64,000 nt of DNA from Lentzea tibetensis (GTDB taxonomy: Bacteria; Actinomycetota; Actinomycetes; Mycobacteriales; Pseudonocardiaceae). Both the position numbers and the translations under genes were made by a program. Where the stretch lies: NCBI RefSeq assembly GCF_007845675.1, contig NZ_VOBR01000008.1:1-64000 (forward strand), read 5' to 3'. Below the pieces are notes generated by a model. The model was given only the letters and a program-made list of their open reading frames with translations. It did no database searches and was not told the origin of the DNA. Positions 21,287 through 31,280 of the stretch are shown piece after piece; positions within the stretch are counted from its first letter, which is position 1, and each line of letters begins with the position of its first letter.

Positions 21287-21924
21287 CGCAGGCGTCCGCG
21301 GATGAGCTCGATCGCCTCCGCACGCGACGAAGCCTGGCTGCGCAGCAACCCGCGCACGGCCGACGTGGTGGTGCGGGAGCCGGGCTTGCGCACGCCGCGC
21401 ATGCCCATGCACAGGTGCTCGGCCTCGATGACGACGATGACGCCGCGCGGTTCGAGCCTGCGCACGAGCGCGTCGGCGACCTGCGACGTCAGCCGCTCCT
21501 GGACCTGCGGGCGCTTGGCGTAGAGGTCGACGAGCCGCGCGATCTTGGACAGGCCGGTGACCCGGCCGGCCTCGTTCGGGATGTACCCGACGTGCGCGAC
21601 GCCGTGGAACGGCAGCAGGTGGTGCTCGCAGAAGCTGAACATCGGGATGTCGGTGACCAGGACGAGCTCCTCGTGGCTCTCGTCGAAGGTCCGCGCCAGC
21701 ACGCTGTCCGGGTCCGTGTAGAGCCCTGCGAAGAGCTCTCGGTAGGCACGGGCCACCCGTGCGGGTGTCTCGCGCAGGCCTTCGCGCTCCGGGTCCTCAC
21801 CGCACGCGAGCAGGAGCTCGCGGACGGCGGCCTCGGCGCGGGCGTGGTCGAACGTCCTCTGCGCGGCGACGCCGGCCTCCCCGTTGGGGGAAAGACCGGC
21901 GTCGACGTCTGTCCGCTCGCTCAC
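21283..21924 (-). CDS. folE: GTP cyclohydrolase I
   Basis: 213-residue enzyme opening the folate pathway by converting GTP to dihydroneopterin triphosphate. [21 protein letters not shown] carries the zinc Cys/His residues and [14 protein letters not shown] the second Cys and active-site region. The GTG at 21924 overlaps the ftsH stop as GTGA, so translation is probably coupled to ftsH. Confidence 0.97.
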   Translation of the reverse strand: MSERTDVDAGLSPNGEAGVAAQRTFDHARAEAAVRELLLACGEDPEREGLRETPARVARAYRELFAGLYTDPDSVLARTFDESHEELVLVTDIPMFSFCEHHLLPFHGVAHVGYIPNEAGRVTGLSKIARLVDLYAKRPQVQERLTSQVADALVRRLEPRGVIVVIEAEHLCMGMRGVRKPGSRTTTSAVRGLLRSQASSRAEAIELIRGRLR

Positions 21925-24110
21925 TTGCGTTCGTCCGCGTCCGTGGGCTCGGGCTTCTTCGGCTCCCAGACGTTGCGCGTCTCGCCCGGCACCGTCGCCG
22001 GGGTCCATCCGGGCGGGGCGCCGTAGTTCGGCGGGCCCGACTGGTTGGCCGGCTGACCGGAGTTCGGGTGGTACGCGCCGTTCGAGCCGATGCCGTTGGT
22101 CGGAACCGCGGGCTCCACCGGTTCCGCCGCCGGTGCGTCCGGCTCGTCGTCGAGGTGGTCCTCGATGGCGGGCGGCCACGGCTCGCCGCGTTCCTTGGCG
22201 AGCTCACCGGGAGTCTTGATCGGCGGGATGTCCGACGGCGTGCGGTCACCGAAGTCGTTGAACTGGGTGATCCGCGGCCGCTTCTCGACCCGCGCGAAGA
22301 TCCGCTCCAGCTCCTTCTGGTGGAGGGTCTCCTTCTCGATCAGCTCGAGCGTGAGGTCGTCGAGGACGTCGCGGTACGTGGTGAGCACCTCGTACGCCTC
22401 GGTGTGCGCGGCCTCGATGAGCTTGCGCACCTCCTCGTCGATCTCGTGCGCGACCTCGAGCGAGTAGTCCGCCTGACGTCCCGCCGAGCGGCCGAGGAAC
22501 GGCTCACCCTGCTCCTGCCCGTACTTCACGGCGCCGAGCTTGGCGCTCATGCCGTACTCGGTGACCATCGCGCGGGCGATCTTGGTGGCCTGCTCGATGT
22601 CGTTGGACGCACCGGTCGTGGGCTCGTGGAAGACGAGCTCCTCGGCCGAGCGGCCGCCGAGCGCGAACACCAGTCTGGCGATCATCTCGGACCTGGTCAT
22701 CAGGTCCTTGTCCTCCTCGGGCACGGACAGGGTGTGTCCACCCGTGCGGCCGCGGGCGAGGATCGTGACCTTGTAGACCGGGTCGATGTCCGGCATGGCC
22801 CACGCGGCCAGGGCGTGCCCGGCCTCGTGGTACGCGGTGATCTTCTTCTCCTTCTCGGAGATGATCCGGCTCTTGCGGGCCGGACCGCCGATCACGCGGT
22901 CCACCGACTCCTCCAGCGCGGCCGCCGTGATGACGTGACCGTTCTGGCGGGCGGTGAGCAGTGCCGCCTCGTTGATGACGTTCGCCAGGTCGGCGCCGGA
23001 GAACCCGACGGTGCGCTTGGCGAGCCCGTCGAGGTCGGCGGCGTTGTCGAGCGGCTTGCCCTTCGAGTGCACGCGCAGGATCTGCTTGCGACCCTTCAGG
23101 TCCGGTGCGGACACCGGGATCTGCCGGTCGAAGCGGCCGGGGCGCAGCAGTGCGGGGTCGAGGATGTCGGGCCGGTTCGTCGCCGCGATCAGGATGATCC
23201 CGCCGCGCGAGTCGAAGCCGTCCATCTCGACGAGCAGCTGGTTCAGCGTCTGCTCGCGCTCGTCGTGCCCGCCGCCGAGGCCGGCACCGCGGTGACGGCC
23301 GACGGCGTCGATCTCGTCGACGAAGATGATGCACGGCGCGTTCTGCTTGGCCTGCTCGAACAGGTCGCGGACGCGGGAGGCACCGACACCGACGAACATC
23401 TCGACGAAGTCCGAGCCGGAGATCGAGTAGAACGGCACGCCGGCCTCACCGGCGACGGCCCTCGCGAGCAGCGTCTTGCCGGTTCCGGGCGGCCCGTAGA
23501 GCAGGACGCCCTTCGGGATCTTCGCGCCGAGCGCCTGGTAGCGGCCGGGGTTCTGGAGGAAGTCCTTGATCTCCTCGAGCTCCTCGACGGCCTCCTCGGC
23601 ACCCGCGACGTCCGAGAAGGTCGTCTTGGGCATGTCCTTCGAGAGCTGCTTGGCCTTGGACTTGCCGAAGTTGAGGACCCGGTTCCCGCCGCCCTGCGCG
23701 TTGTTCATCATCCACATGAGCAGCAGCAACAGCAGGCCCAGCGGGACGAGGTAGATCAAGATCTGCATCAGGACGGACTCCTGGCTGACCTTGGTCTCGA
23801 CCGTGGGCTTGTTGCTGGCCTCGTCGAGGATGTTGAAGACCTCGTCGGTGGCGCTGGCGGGGAACTGCGTGATCAGCCGGTTGTGGCCGTCGACGTTCGC
23901 GCCGTCGACGAGGGTCAGCCGGAGACGCTGCTCCTTGTCCTCGAGCGTGGCTTCCTTGACCTTGCCCTCCCGCACCTGCTGAAGGGCTTGGGAAGTCTTG
24001 ACCTGGTGGTAACCCCGTGAGTCGTCAAAGAGCACGGTGAAGACGAAGTAGAGCAGCAACACCGCAGCGATCCACAGCAGCGGGTTGCGAAGCAGGCGCT
24101 TGCGGTCCAT
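21921..24110 (-). CDS. ftsH: ATP-dependent zinc metalloprotease FtsH
   Basis: 729-residue membrane AAA+ protease degrading misassembled membrane proteins. Two transmembrane helices (about residues 8-28 and 115-135) bracket an extracytoplasmic domain. The ATPase has Walker [10 protein letters not shown] near residue 205, Walker [12 protein letters not shown] and the second region of homology. The zinc site HEAGHA lies near residue 428. The C-terminal 110 residues are Pro/Asn rich and poorly conserved. The ATG at 24110 lacks a strong ribosome site. It heads the fol operon, as in mycobacteria (Rv3610c). Confidence 0.96.
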   Translation of the reverse strand: MDRKRLLRNPLLWIAAVLLLYFVFTVLFDDSRGYHQVKTSQALQQVREGKVKEATLEDKEQRLRLTLVDGANVDGHNRLITQFPASATDEVFNILDEASNKPTVETKVSQESVLMQILIYLVPLGLLLLLLMWMMNNAQGGGNRVLNFGKSKAKQLSKDMPKTTFSDVAGAEEAVEELEEIKDFLQNPGRYQALGAKIPKGVLLYGPPGTGKTLLARAVAGEAGVPFYSISGSDFVEMFVGVGASRVRDLFEQAKQNAPCIIFVDEIDAVGRHRGAGLGGGHDEREQTLNQLLVEMDGFDSRGGIILIAATNRPDILDPALLRPGRFDRQIPVSAPDLKGRKQILRVHSKGKPLDNAADLDGLAKRTVGFSGADLANVINEAALLTARQNGHVITAAALEESVDRVIGGPARKSRIISEKEKKITAYHEAGHALAAWAMPDIDPVYKVTILARGRTGGHTLSVPEEDKDLMTRSEMIARLVFALGGRSAEELVFHEPTTGASNDIEQATKIARAMVTEYGMSAKLGAVKYGQEQGEPFLGRSAGRQADYSLEVAHEIDEEVRKLIEAAHTEAYEVLTTYRDVLDDLTLELIEKETLHQKELERIFARVEKRPRITQFNDFGDRTPSDIPPIKTPGELAKERGEPWPPAIEDHLDDEPDAPAAEPVEPAVPTNGIGSNGAYHPNSGQPANQSGPPNYGAPPGWTPATVPGETRNVWEPKKPEPTDADERK

Positions 24111-24439
24111 GCATTTACGGCCGACGGGCGGCCTCGACCCTCCCTGACTTGCGTGTCGGGCGGTGGAGGACCCACCTCTCCCGCGTCCGGCCAGCCTACC
24201 GCCCGCTGGTCGGGTACTGAGCAACCAACGGCCGGGAGTGGACTGCGGTTCCCCGGCGTGACCACGGACACGGATGTTCCTAGTGTCTGGTTCACCCGGA
24301 ATACGTTGGGCCGTCCAGACGAGTGACGCAGGTCACCCAGTCTCATTACGTTGGACGGTCACATGTCATCCTCAGTCACCCCCCAGTGTTTCCCCGCCCA
24401 CTCGAAAGAGTGAACACGCTACTGAAGGTACGTAACCGA
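24111..24439. other. Divergent intergenic region ftsH / VWA-protein gene
   Basis: 329 bases carrying the promoters of two divergent genes. It contains a CRP-like palindrome (24323-24336) and an 8-base direct repeat TACGTTGG at 24302-24309 and 24347-24354, 45 bases apart. No ORF with a ribosome site and no RNA structure stood out. Confidence 0.55.
24323..24336. promoter_or_regulatory. CRP/GlxR-like palindrome
   Basis: GTGACGCAGGTCAC is a perfect GTGA-N6-TCAC inverted repeat about 104 bases upstream of the VWA-protein ATG and 213 bases from ftsH. It resembles the sites at 2945 and 40398. Confidence 0.4.
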
Positions 24440-26146
24440 ATGACAGCTCGTCACACGCCACCCGGCCTGTTCAGACGCGTCGCACTGCCCGCAGGGGCAC
24501 TGCTCGGCGTGATCGCGGCCGCCGGCGTCACCGTGGTCGCGCTGCGCGCGACGAGCGGTGCCGACTGCCAGGGCGCGCTGCCTCTCAAGGTGGCCGTCAC
24601 CCCAGCCGCCCTCGAGGTCGTCAACGCGGCCGCCGAGGACTACCAGCGAACACAGCCGGTCGTGAACGGCCGGTGCGTGCAGGTGCAGGTCGAGTCGCGC
24701 AACGCGGCGGACGTCGCGCACGAGCTGCCCACAGCTCAGATCAGCCCGCACTCGCTCTGGATCCCCGACTCCACGATGTGGGCCGCCGAGGCCCAGCGCC
24801 AGTCCGCCGAGACCGGTCCGGAAGCCCCGAAGCTCGACATCAAACCGTCTCTCGCGTCGTCACCACTGGTGCTCGCGGGGTCGCAGACGGCGATGAGCGC
24901 GCTCGGCCATCCGGTCCAGCCGGTGTCCTGGCAGAAGGTCCTCGACCCCAAGGTCGCCGTGTCGCTGTCCGACCCGACGATCACCTCCGAGGGCCTGGCC
25001 ACGCTGTTCGTGATCAGGACCCTGCTCGGCAACCCGGACGGCTCCCCGAAGCCCGAGCTGGTCGGCGCGCTGCTGCGCGTCGGCCGCAGCGCCGTGCCAT
25101 CCGTGCGCGACGCCTTCAGCAAGGTCACGACCGATGCCGACAAGGCGCCCGTCTTCGCGGCGTCCGAGCAGCAGGTCGTGTCCAACAACCATTCGATCGG
25201 CTCGAACTCGCAGGCCACGGTCTTCGGCGCCCCGCCGAAGGAGGGCACGCTGAGCTTCGACTTCCCGCTGGTGCGGGTGTCGCGGCCGTCCGAGCAGCCC
25301 GGCACCGGCGAGGCCGCGCAGGGCTTCGAGCGGGTCCTGCGCTCGAACGAGACGATCAAGCGCTTCTCCGATGCGGGCTTCCGCAACGTGGCAGGCGAGG
25401 CGCCGCAGGGCTGGACGAACGACAAGGACGGCGTCAAGGGCGACCAGGTCAAGATCATCGAGACCCCCAACGCCGACCAGGTGTCCGAACTGCTGCGCAC
25501 GTGGGGTGCCATCAACCTCGACATGCGCATGCTCACCGTGTTCGACGTGTCCGGCTCGATGATCGAGAAGGGCGCCAACGGCAAGACCCGCGTGGAGGCG
25601 GCGACCGAGGCGGCGTTCACCGCTCTCGCGATGCTGCCGGACACCACGCAGATCGGGCTCTGGGCGTTCTCGACGGACAAGAAGCCGCCGAACGACTGGA
25701 TCGAGCTGACCCCGATCGGGCCTCTCGGTGAACCGCTGCAGGGCGTTCCCCGGCGCAAGCGGCTCGAGGGTGGCGTCGGGCAGCTGAAAGCGCTGGTCGG
25801 TGGTGGTACCGCGTTGAACGACACGACGCTCGCCGCCTACCGGCACGTGCTGGCCGGGTACGACGCTTCCAAGGTCAACTCGGTCGTGCTGATGACCGAC
25901 GGGCGCAACGACGACATCTCGTCGATCGACACCGCTTCGTTGATCGAGACGTTGAAGCGGGAGTCCGATCCCGCCAAGCCGGTGCCGGTCATCATGATCG
26001 GGCTCGGCCAGGAAGCCGACATGGAGTCGCTGAAGGCGATTTCCGCGGCGACCGGTGGCAAGGCTTACCAGGCTCTGCAGCCGGACGACATCCGCGGCGT
26101 CGTGCTCGACGCGTTGAGCCAGCGCCGCTGCCGCCCCAACTGCTAG
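24440..26146 (+). CDS. Membrane-anchored solute-binding/von Willebrand factor A protein
   Basis: 568-residue exported protein. An N-terminal signal anchor spans residues 14-35. Residues about 45-340 look like an extracellular solute-binding fold (KVAVTPAALEVVNAAAEDY; PLVLAGSQTAMSALG). A VWA domain follows with a complete MIDAS: DVSGSM near 368, a central threonine in GGGTALNDT, and VVLMTDGRND. VWA MIDAS sites bind divalent metal and a ligand acidic residue. An in-frame GTG 30 bases upstream (24410) is an alternative start. It is monocistronic with a terminator behind it. Adhesion, cell-wall assembly or a transport accessory role are all possible; none can be chosen from sequence. Confidence 0.82.
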   Translation: MTARHTPPGLFRRVALPAGALLGVIAAAGVTVVALRATSGADCQGALPLKVAVTPAALEVVNAAAEDYQRTQPVVNGRCVQVQVESRNAADVAHELPTAQISPHSLWIPDSTMWAAEAQRQSAETGPEAPKLDIKPSLASSPLVLAGSQTAMSALGHPVQPVSWQKVLDPKVAVSLSDPTITSEGLATLFVIRTLLGNPDGSPKPELVGALLRVGRSAVPSVRDAFSKVTTDADKAPVFAASEQQVVSNNHSIGSNSQATVFGAPPKEGTLSFDFPLVRVSRPSEQPGTGEAAQGFERVLRSNETIKRFSDAGFRNVAGEAPQGWTNDKDGVKGDQVKIIETPNADQVSELLRTWGAINLDMRMLTVFDVSGSMIEKGANGKTRVEAATEAAFTALAMLPDTTQIGLWAFSTDKKPPNDWIELTPIGPLGEPLQGVPRRKRLEGGVGQLKALVGGGTALNDTTLAAYRHVLAGYDASKVNSVVLMTDGRNDDISSIDTASLIETLKRESDPAKPVPVIMIGLGQEADMESLKAISAATGGKAYQALQPDDIRGVVLDALSQRRCRPNC

Positions 26147-26152
26147 CCGATC

Positions 26153-26205
26153 GCCATGAGGGGAGCTTTCCCAGCGTTGAGCGCTGGGAAAGCTCCCCTC
26201 ATGGC
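26153..26205. terminator. 24-bp perfect-stem bidirectional terminator
   Basis: Arms 26153-26176 and 26182-26205 are perfectly complementary over 24 bp with a 5-nt loop. The element lies between two convergent genes (VWA protein and hpt). Its inner core GGGAGCTTTCCC resembles that of the element at 56847-56891. Confidence 0.85.
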
Positions 26206-26213
26206 ATCAACGT

Positions 26214-26762
26214 TCAGTTGGAGTAGACCTTGGGGTCCAGGGTGCCGATGTACGGCAGGTCGCGGTAGCGCTCGGCGTAGTCGAGGCCGTAGCCGACGAC
26301 GAACTCGTTGGGGATGTCGAACCCGACGTACTTGACCGGCACCTCGACCTTCACGGCGTCGGGCTTGCGCAGCAGCGTGCAGACCTCGAGCGAGCGCGGA
26401 CGCCGCGACTGGAGGTTCTTCAGCAGCCACGACAGGGTCAGGCCGGAGTCGATGATGTCCTCGACGATGAGCACGTCGCGGTCGGCGATGTCGCGGTCCA
26501 GGTCCTTCAGGATGCGCACCACCCCCGACGAGGACGTGGACGAACCGTAGGAACTGACCGCCATGAACTCGAGCTGCACCGGCACGGGAAGTGCGCGGGC
26601 CAGGTCGGAAGTGAACATCACCGCGCCCTTGAGCACGGTGATCAGCACCAGGTCCGAGTCACCTTGTGGGTGATCGGCCGCGACCTGCTTGGCGAGTTCG
26701 GTGACCTTGTCGCTGATCTCCTGCTCGGTGATGAGCACGGATGCGATGTCGCCGTCGTACAC
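26214..26762 (-). CDS. hpt: Hypoxanthine phosphoribosyltransferase
   Basis: 182-residue purine-salvage enzyme making IMP and GMP from bases and PRPP. The PRPP-binding motif [13 protein letters not shown] is intact, with the flexible-loop region [11 protein letters not shown] and the base-binding [14 protein letters not shown] near the C-terminus. I choose GTG 26762 ([14 protein letters not shown] follows) because AGGGG lies seven to nine bases upstream and it starts after the tilS stop. It follows tilS by 16 bases. Confidence 0.94.
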   Translation of the reverse strand: MYDGDIASVLITEQEISDKVTELAKQVAADHPQGDSDLVLITVLKGAVMFTSDLARALPVPVQLEFMAVSSYGSSTSSSGVVRILKDLDRDIADRDVLIVEDIIDSGLTLSWLLKNLQSRRPRSLEVCTLLRKPDAVKVEVPVKYVGFDIPNEFVVGYGLDYAERYRDLPYIGTLDPKVYSN

Positions 26763-26778
26763 GGACAGGTCCCCTCTG

Positions 26779-27693
26779 TTAAGGCTGAGCTGCGTCGACG
26801 ACGAGCCTGCCATGCGAGCGCCGCGCGACAAAGCCGCCGGGCAGCCACACCGCGCCCTGGCCGCGCCACGCCGACACCAGCTCGTCGACACGCCGCAGGT
26901 GCGAGTCGGACAACTCGGGCACGCCTTCGTCGAGGAGCCACCGCCTGAGCACTCTGCGTCGCAGTGCGCTGGGAAGATCCTCGATCTCCACGACCTCGCA
27001 GCAGTCGCCTGCGAACGCGTCGGCCAGCGAGTCGAGTGCGTCACAGTCCTCGCGCAGCTGCGCGGCCGTGCGCGCCAACGCCTCCGCGACACCGCCCTGC
27101 AGGACCTCCTCCAGCAGCGGCAGCACCTCGGTCCGCAGCCGCACGCGCTGGAACGACGGGTCGGCGTTGTGCGGGTCCGCCCACGGCGTCAGCCCCTGCT
27201 CCGCGCACGCGGCAACGGTCGTCGCGCGCGTGACGCCGAGCAGCGGACGTCCCCACGGCGGGTCCACCGAGCGCATCCCGGCGATCGACCGCGGGCCGCT
27301 CCCCCGGCCCAGCCCCAGCAGCACGGTCTCGGCCTGGTCGTCGAGCGTGTGGCCGAGCAGCACGAGCCCGCTTTCCGGTCGCAGCGCGGCATAGCGGGCC
27401 TTGCGCGCCGCCGCCTCCGGGCCGCCGGTGCCGTCGACCCGCACGGTCAGGACGCGGGCGTCGAGGCCGAGCTCGGCGCACGTCCGCGCGGCGCTCGACG
27501 CGACCTGCGCCGAGCCCTCCTGCAGCTGGTGATCGACGATCAGCGCCCGCGCGCCGGGCACGAGACGCGCGGTCGCCGCGGCCAGTGCCAGTGAGTCGGC
27601 GCCGCCGGACACGGCGACGGCGAGCTCGTCCGGCTGGGCGGCGTCGAGGAAACGACGGACCGCGGTCCTGACCTCGGAGACGGGTCCGTTCAC
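26779..27693 (-). CDS. tilS: tRNA(Ile)-lysidine synthetase
   Basis: 304-residue enzyme that converts C34 of the tRNA-Ile CAU anticodon to lysidine, allowing AUA decoding. The N-terminal PP-loop [12 protein letters not shown] lies at about residues 27-38, then [33 protein letters not shown] and RPLLGVTR. The C-terminal substrate domain is short, as in other actinobacteria. The GTG at 27693 overlaps the zincin stop as GTGA. Confidence 0.95.
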   Translation of the reverse strand: MNGPVSEVRTAVRRFLDAAQPDELAVAVSGGADSLALAAATARLVPGARALIVDHQLQEGSAQVASSAARTCAELGLDARVLTVRVDGTGGPEAAARKARYAALRPESGLVLLGHTLDDQAETVLLGLGRGSGPRSIAGMRSVDPPWGRPLLGVTRATTVAACAEQGLTPWADPHNADPSFQRVRLRTEVLPLLEEVLQGGVAEALARTAAQLREDCDALDSLADAFAGDCCEVVEIEDLPSALRRRVLRRWLLDEGVPELSDSHLRRVDELVSAWRGQGAVWLPGGFVARRSHGRLVVDAAQP

Positions 27694-28733
27694 GGTGCGA
27701 CGCGGCGCAGCCAGGTGATCGGTTCGGCGATCTCGGCGCGGGTCGGCAGCGTCTCGGCGGACGTCCAGATCGCGTTGAAGCCGTCCATGCCGACGCGGTC
27801 CACGACGTACTCGGTGAACGCCGCGCCCTCGGCGTACTGGCGGACCTTCGCCTCGACGCCGAGCAGCGTGCGCAGCACCCGGTCCAGCAGCCCGCCGCCC
27901 TTGCGGCGCGCGGTGAACCTGCTGCGGATCGTCGCGACGGACGGCACGACCGACGGGCCGACCGCGTCCATCACGTGGTCGGCGTGCCCTTCGAGCAAAG
28001 TGGACAGTGCGATCAGCCGGTCCAGCACCAGTTTCTGCTGCGGCGTCTGGACGAGCTCGATCAGTCCCATCGGGCCGTCGCCAGCGCGCAGCTTCTGCCG
28101 GAAGTCGCGGATGACGTCGCCGAGCGGCGCGCGTGCGGTGTCCATTGCGGACAGCAGCGACACGACCTGGTCGGCGAAGTACGGGCGCAGCCAGGGAACC
28201 CCGGTGAACTGCAGGCGGTGCGTGCACTCGTGCAGGCACACCCACATGCGGAAGTCGTCGGCGGGCACGTCGAGCGCCTGCTGCGCGCCGACGATGTTCG
28301 GCGCGACGAGCAGCAGCCGTCCGGCGAGCTGTTCGTTGGGGCTGAACGGGTCGTACTGGCCGAGCACCCGCGAACTGAGGAACGCGAGCACCACGCCCGC
28401 CTGCACACCAGCGGTCCCGGCGAGCACGCCGGCGAGCGGGCTGGCCGACCGCGGCAGCGCGGGTGCGGTCAGCGCCTCGAGTCCCTGCACGGCCGCGCGG
28501 ACCCACGCGGGACGGTCGACGACCTCACCGGGCAGCAGCGGAAGTCCCTGACCGAGACCGGTCAGGTCGCGCACGTGCACCTCGGCGCTGGTGGCGAGTT
28601 CGCGCAGTCTGCCGACGACGTGGTCGGCCTCGTCGCGCGGTATCTGCGGTCCCGGCCGCACGAGCCGGACGGCCGTCGCCGCCGCGAGCTCCCAGTCAAC
28701 CGGCCCGAGCTCGGCCTCCGTCGCCCCGTTCAC
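27690..28733 (-). CDS. Zinc-dependent metalloprotease, DUF2342 zincin family
   Basis: About 347 residues, as in Rv3626c (350). The zinc-binding HECTH lies near residue 170 in WVCLHECTHRLQFTG. A third ligand glutamate is plausible in LLEGHADHVMD, also typical of the family. GTG 28733 is chosen because it falls after the PBP4 stop; an ATG at 28781 overlaps it. It sits between dacB and tilS with tight spacing, so it is part of the dacB-zincin-tilS-hpt operon. The substrate is unknown. Confidence 0.85.
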   Translation of the reverse strand: MNGATEAELGPVDWELAAATAVRLVRPGPQIPRDEADHVVGRLRELATSAEVHVRDLTGLGQGLPLLPGEVVDRPAWVRAAVQGLEALTAPALPRSASPLAGVLAGTAGVQAGVVLAFLSSRVLGQYDPFSPNEQLAGRLLLVAPNIVGAQQALDVPADDFRMWVCLHECTHRLQFTGVPWLRPYFADQVVSLLSAMDTARAPLGDVIRDFRQKLRAGDGPMGLIELVQTPQQKLVLDRLIALSTLLEGHADHVMDAVGPSVVPSVATIRSRFTARRKGGGLLDRVLRTLLGVEAKVRQYAEGAAFTEYVVDRVGMDGFNAIWTSAETLPTRAEIAEPITWLRRVAP

Positions 28734-28761
28734 CCTTCCGACGCTACCTGCCGGTATCGCG

Positions 28762-31152
28762 TCATGAACAGCCGCAACCACGCAGCGTGGCGGCGAGTAC
28801 GTCCAGCGCCTGGCGCACGTCGTCGGTGTTGCCCGTGCTGGCCGTCATGAACGCGAACACCAGCAGCCTGCCGTCCTTGTCGACGACGACACCGGCGAGC
28901 GAGTTGACGCCGGTCAGCGTGCCGGTCTTGGCCCGCACCCAGCCCTTCCCGCTCGCCGCGACGTTCTGGTAGCGCTCGGCGAGCGTGCCGCTGCCACCCG
29001 CCACGGGCAGCGCGGTGAGCAGCGGGCGCAGCTTCGCGGTGCGCTGGTCGTCGAGTCCCGGTTTGGCGGCGGCGGCCAGGATGTCCGCGAGCAGCTTGGC
29101 CGGGACCTTGTTCCGCGCGGACAGTCCGCTCGCGTCGTAGACGTCCACTCCGGTCACGTCGAAGCCGTTCTTGGCGAGCACGTCCTTCACGGCCTTCATG
29201 CCGCCCGCGAACGACTGCTCGTTGCCGGTGGCCCTGGCGACCTCGCGGGACATGGCCTCGGCGAGGAGGTTGTCGGAGATCTGCATCAGGTTGTCGACGA
29301 GCTGCTCGACCGGCGCGGACTTCACCTCGGCGATCACCTGCGCTCCTGCGGGTGCGGTACCGACGGTCGCGCCAGCCCCGCCGACCCGCTGCGCGAACGC
29401 GTCCGCGACGGCCTGTCCCGGCGTCGCGCTGCGCGGGCTGACGACCTTGGCCGGGTCGGCGCGCCCGCCGTCCATCATGATCGGCACCATCGGCGCGATC
29501 GAACCGCCCGCGATGTCGAGCGGGTCCCAGCCGGGTGCCATCGCGTCGCCGGCATACCGGCTGAGGTCGACGTACACCTTCGTGACCGGCCCCTTGGCGG
29601 TGACCTTGGCGGCGAGATCGTCGAGCGTGGCCGCGCCGGGGTAGACGGTGGTGGTGCCGGCGGGTTTCGAGGACAGCGTCACGTCGCCGCCGCCGACGAG
29701 CACCACGGAGCCGGGCTCGGGTCCGGCGACGACCTTGGTGGTGAGCTGGTCGGTGCGTTCGAGCTGCAGGAGCGCGGCGGCCGCCGTGAGGATCTTGAGC
29801 GACGACGCGGGCGTGCCGGGCGTGGCCGCGCCCTGCTGCCACAGGACCGTGTTGTTCGCCGGGTCGATGACCGCGCCCGTCAGCGGCTGCAGCAGCCCGC
29901 TGGCCGCGGGACCCGTGAACGCCTTCCCGATGCCGCTCGCGCTGGGTGCAGGCGCCTTGCCGTCGACGGTCTTGACCATCGGGCGGACCTCGGCGGGCGG
30001 GGCGGGCGGCTGGGTGGTGACGGCCGCGGGACCGCTGAACGCGTTGTAGGTGAGGATCGAGCCGACGCCCAGGATCGCCACCGCCAGCTGTGAGCCGATG
30101 ACGAGCCACGGTCTCTTGCGCTTCTCGGCGGTGCCGATCCTCTCGGGCTCCGCGTGGGTGTCTTCGGGATCCGCCTCGGGCGACTTCCTCGCGTTGCCGC
30201 CGACCGGCTGGGTCCTGCTGTTGTCGGGCGCCCCGGAATTGTGCGGACCGATTTTGGGTTGTTGCTGGCTCGACGGCCCAGAACTGTCGGTGCCGGCTGG
30301 GAGAATGAAGCCAGGGGGACCCCCTGGCGGGGACGCCTGCTGAAGCTTGGCCGCGGGCGGCTGGGCCATCGGCCTGGTCGGGCCCCCGTCGAGCCTCGGC
30401 TGACCGCTCTGGTCGAGCTGCCGCGGGCCGCCGAACTCCGGCCGCTGCCCGCCCTGCTCAGGCGACTGCTGGCCGTGCTCCGGCTGCCTTCCCCGGTCGA
30501 ACGGCCGCTGGCCGCCGTTCTCGGGCCGCTGGTCGAACGGCCGCGGACCCCCGTTCTCGGGGCGTTGGCCGCCCTGGTCGAACGGCCGCGGTCCACCGTT
30601 CCCAGGCCGCTGCCCACCGTGCTCGAGCCGCTGGCCGCCCTGCTCAGACTGCCGCTGCCCACTGCTCTCAAGCCGCTGGCCACCTTGCTCAGACCGATGC
30701 CCGCCGTGCTCAGACCGCTGGCCACCCTGGTCGGACTGCCGCTGCCCACCGTGTTCACCGGCGCGCTGGCCCGCCTGCTCCCCCTGGCGCGCCCCACCCT
30801 GCTCGGGCCTCGAGCCACCGTGCTCCGGCTTCGGGCCACCGCGCCGCGGACCGTGCTCGGAGGGGCGCCCACCACCGAACAACGGCGAGGCGGGCTGCAC
30901 CCCGGGAGGGGGCTTCAACAGGGGCCCGGCACCAGTCCGCAGGTTGCCCGGCCCGGCGTCCACTCGGGATCCGGACGGCGGTACCGACTCGCCCCCACCG
31001 GAGCCACCCTGGGACTTCCGCACCCCACCGGCGGGGAACCGCATCGTCGGCGATTCGACGGGCGGCCGCTTGACCTGCACGGTTGGCGGTTCGGGCACGT
31101 CCTGCGAAGGGGTGTCGTCGTCCACCGTGGGCCACGAGGGCTCGTCCGGCAC
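28762..31152 (-). CDS. dacB: D-alanyl-D-alanine carboxypeptidase/endopeptidase (PBP4) with long repetitive N-terminus
   Basis: 796-residue class C penicillin-binding protein acting on peptidoglycan outside the membrane. The catalytic half has Ser-x-x-Lys in TPASSLKIL near residue 450, SDN in QISDNLLAEAM near 625 and KTGT near 740, all complete. A single transmembrane helix lies at about 350-372. The first 340 residues are cytoplasmic, disordered and repetitive, built of GGQR-containing units such as EQGGQR and ENGGPRPFDQ. GTG 31152 is favoured by a GGAGGA ribosome site; an upstream TTG at 31251 is less likely. The mycobacterial counterpart (Rv3627c) lacks such a long prefix. Confidence 0.9.
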   Translation of the reverse strand: MPDEPSWPTVDDDTPSQDVPEPPTVQVKRPPVESPTMRFPAGGVRKSQGGSGGGESVPPSGSRVDAGPGNLRTGAGPLLKPPPGVQPASPLFGGGRPSEHGPRRGGPKPEHGGSRPEQGGARQGEQAGQRAGEHGGQRQSDQGGQRSEHGGHRSEQGGQRLESSGQRQSEQGGQRLEHGGQRPGNGGPRPFDQGGQRPENGGPRPFDQRPENGGQRPFDRGRQPEHGQQSPEQGGQRPEFGGPRQLDQSGQPRLDGGPTRPMAQPPAAKLQQASPPGGPPGFILPAGTDSSGPSSQQQPKIGPHNSGAPDNSRTQPVGGNARKSPEADPEDTHAEPERIGTAEKRKRPWLVIGSQLAVAILGVGSILTYNAFSGPAAVTTQPPAPPAEVRPMVKTVDGKAPAPSASGIGKAFTGPAASGLLQPLTGAVIDPANNTVLWQQGAATPGTPASSLKILTAAAALLQLERTDQLTTKVVAGPEPGSVVLVGGGDVTLSSKPAGTTTVYPGAATLDDLAAKVTAKGPVTKVYVDLSRYAGDAMAPGWDPLDIAGGSIAPMVPIMMDGGRADPAKVVSPRSATPGQAVADAFAQRVGGAGATVGTAPAGAQVIAEVKSAPVEQLVDNLMQISDNLLAEAMSREVARATGNEQSFAGGMKAVKDVLAKNGFDVTGVDVYDASGLSARNKVPAKLLADILAAAAKPGLDDQRTAKLRPLLTALPVAGGSGTLAERYQNVAASGKGWVRAKTGTLTGVNSLAGVVVDKDGRLLVFAFMTASTGNTDDVRQALDVLAATLRGCGCS

Positions 31153-31214
31153 TCGGTCCTCCGTCAGCTCGGTACGGGCAATCTCACACCCTTCTGCTGT
31201 CCCTCCGATGAGGG

Positions 31215-31244
31215 TTGACAGGGCGTCTTGGTCCACACTAGTGG
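31215..31244 (+). promoter_or_regulatory. Candidate sigma-70 promoter of ppa
   Basis: A perfect -35 TTGACA at 31215-31220 is followed after 18 bases by TAGTGG at 31239-31244, a weak -10. It would start transcription about 30 bases before the ppa GTG. Confidence 0.4.
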
Positions 31245-31280
31245 GAGTCAAGAACAGCGAGCATTGAGCGAGGGACCGCA

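Noticed and set aside
21759-24020. Long plus-strand ORF opposite ftsH/folE
   Set aside because: Antisense to two clear genes; composition typical of a GC shadow.
30400-30800. Dense direct repeats suggesting a CRISPR-like array
   Set aside because: The repeats are in frame inside the PBP4 gene and encode GGQR units; lengths vary and there are no unique spacers.
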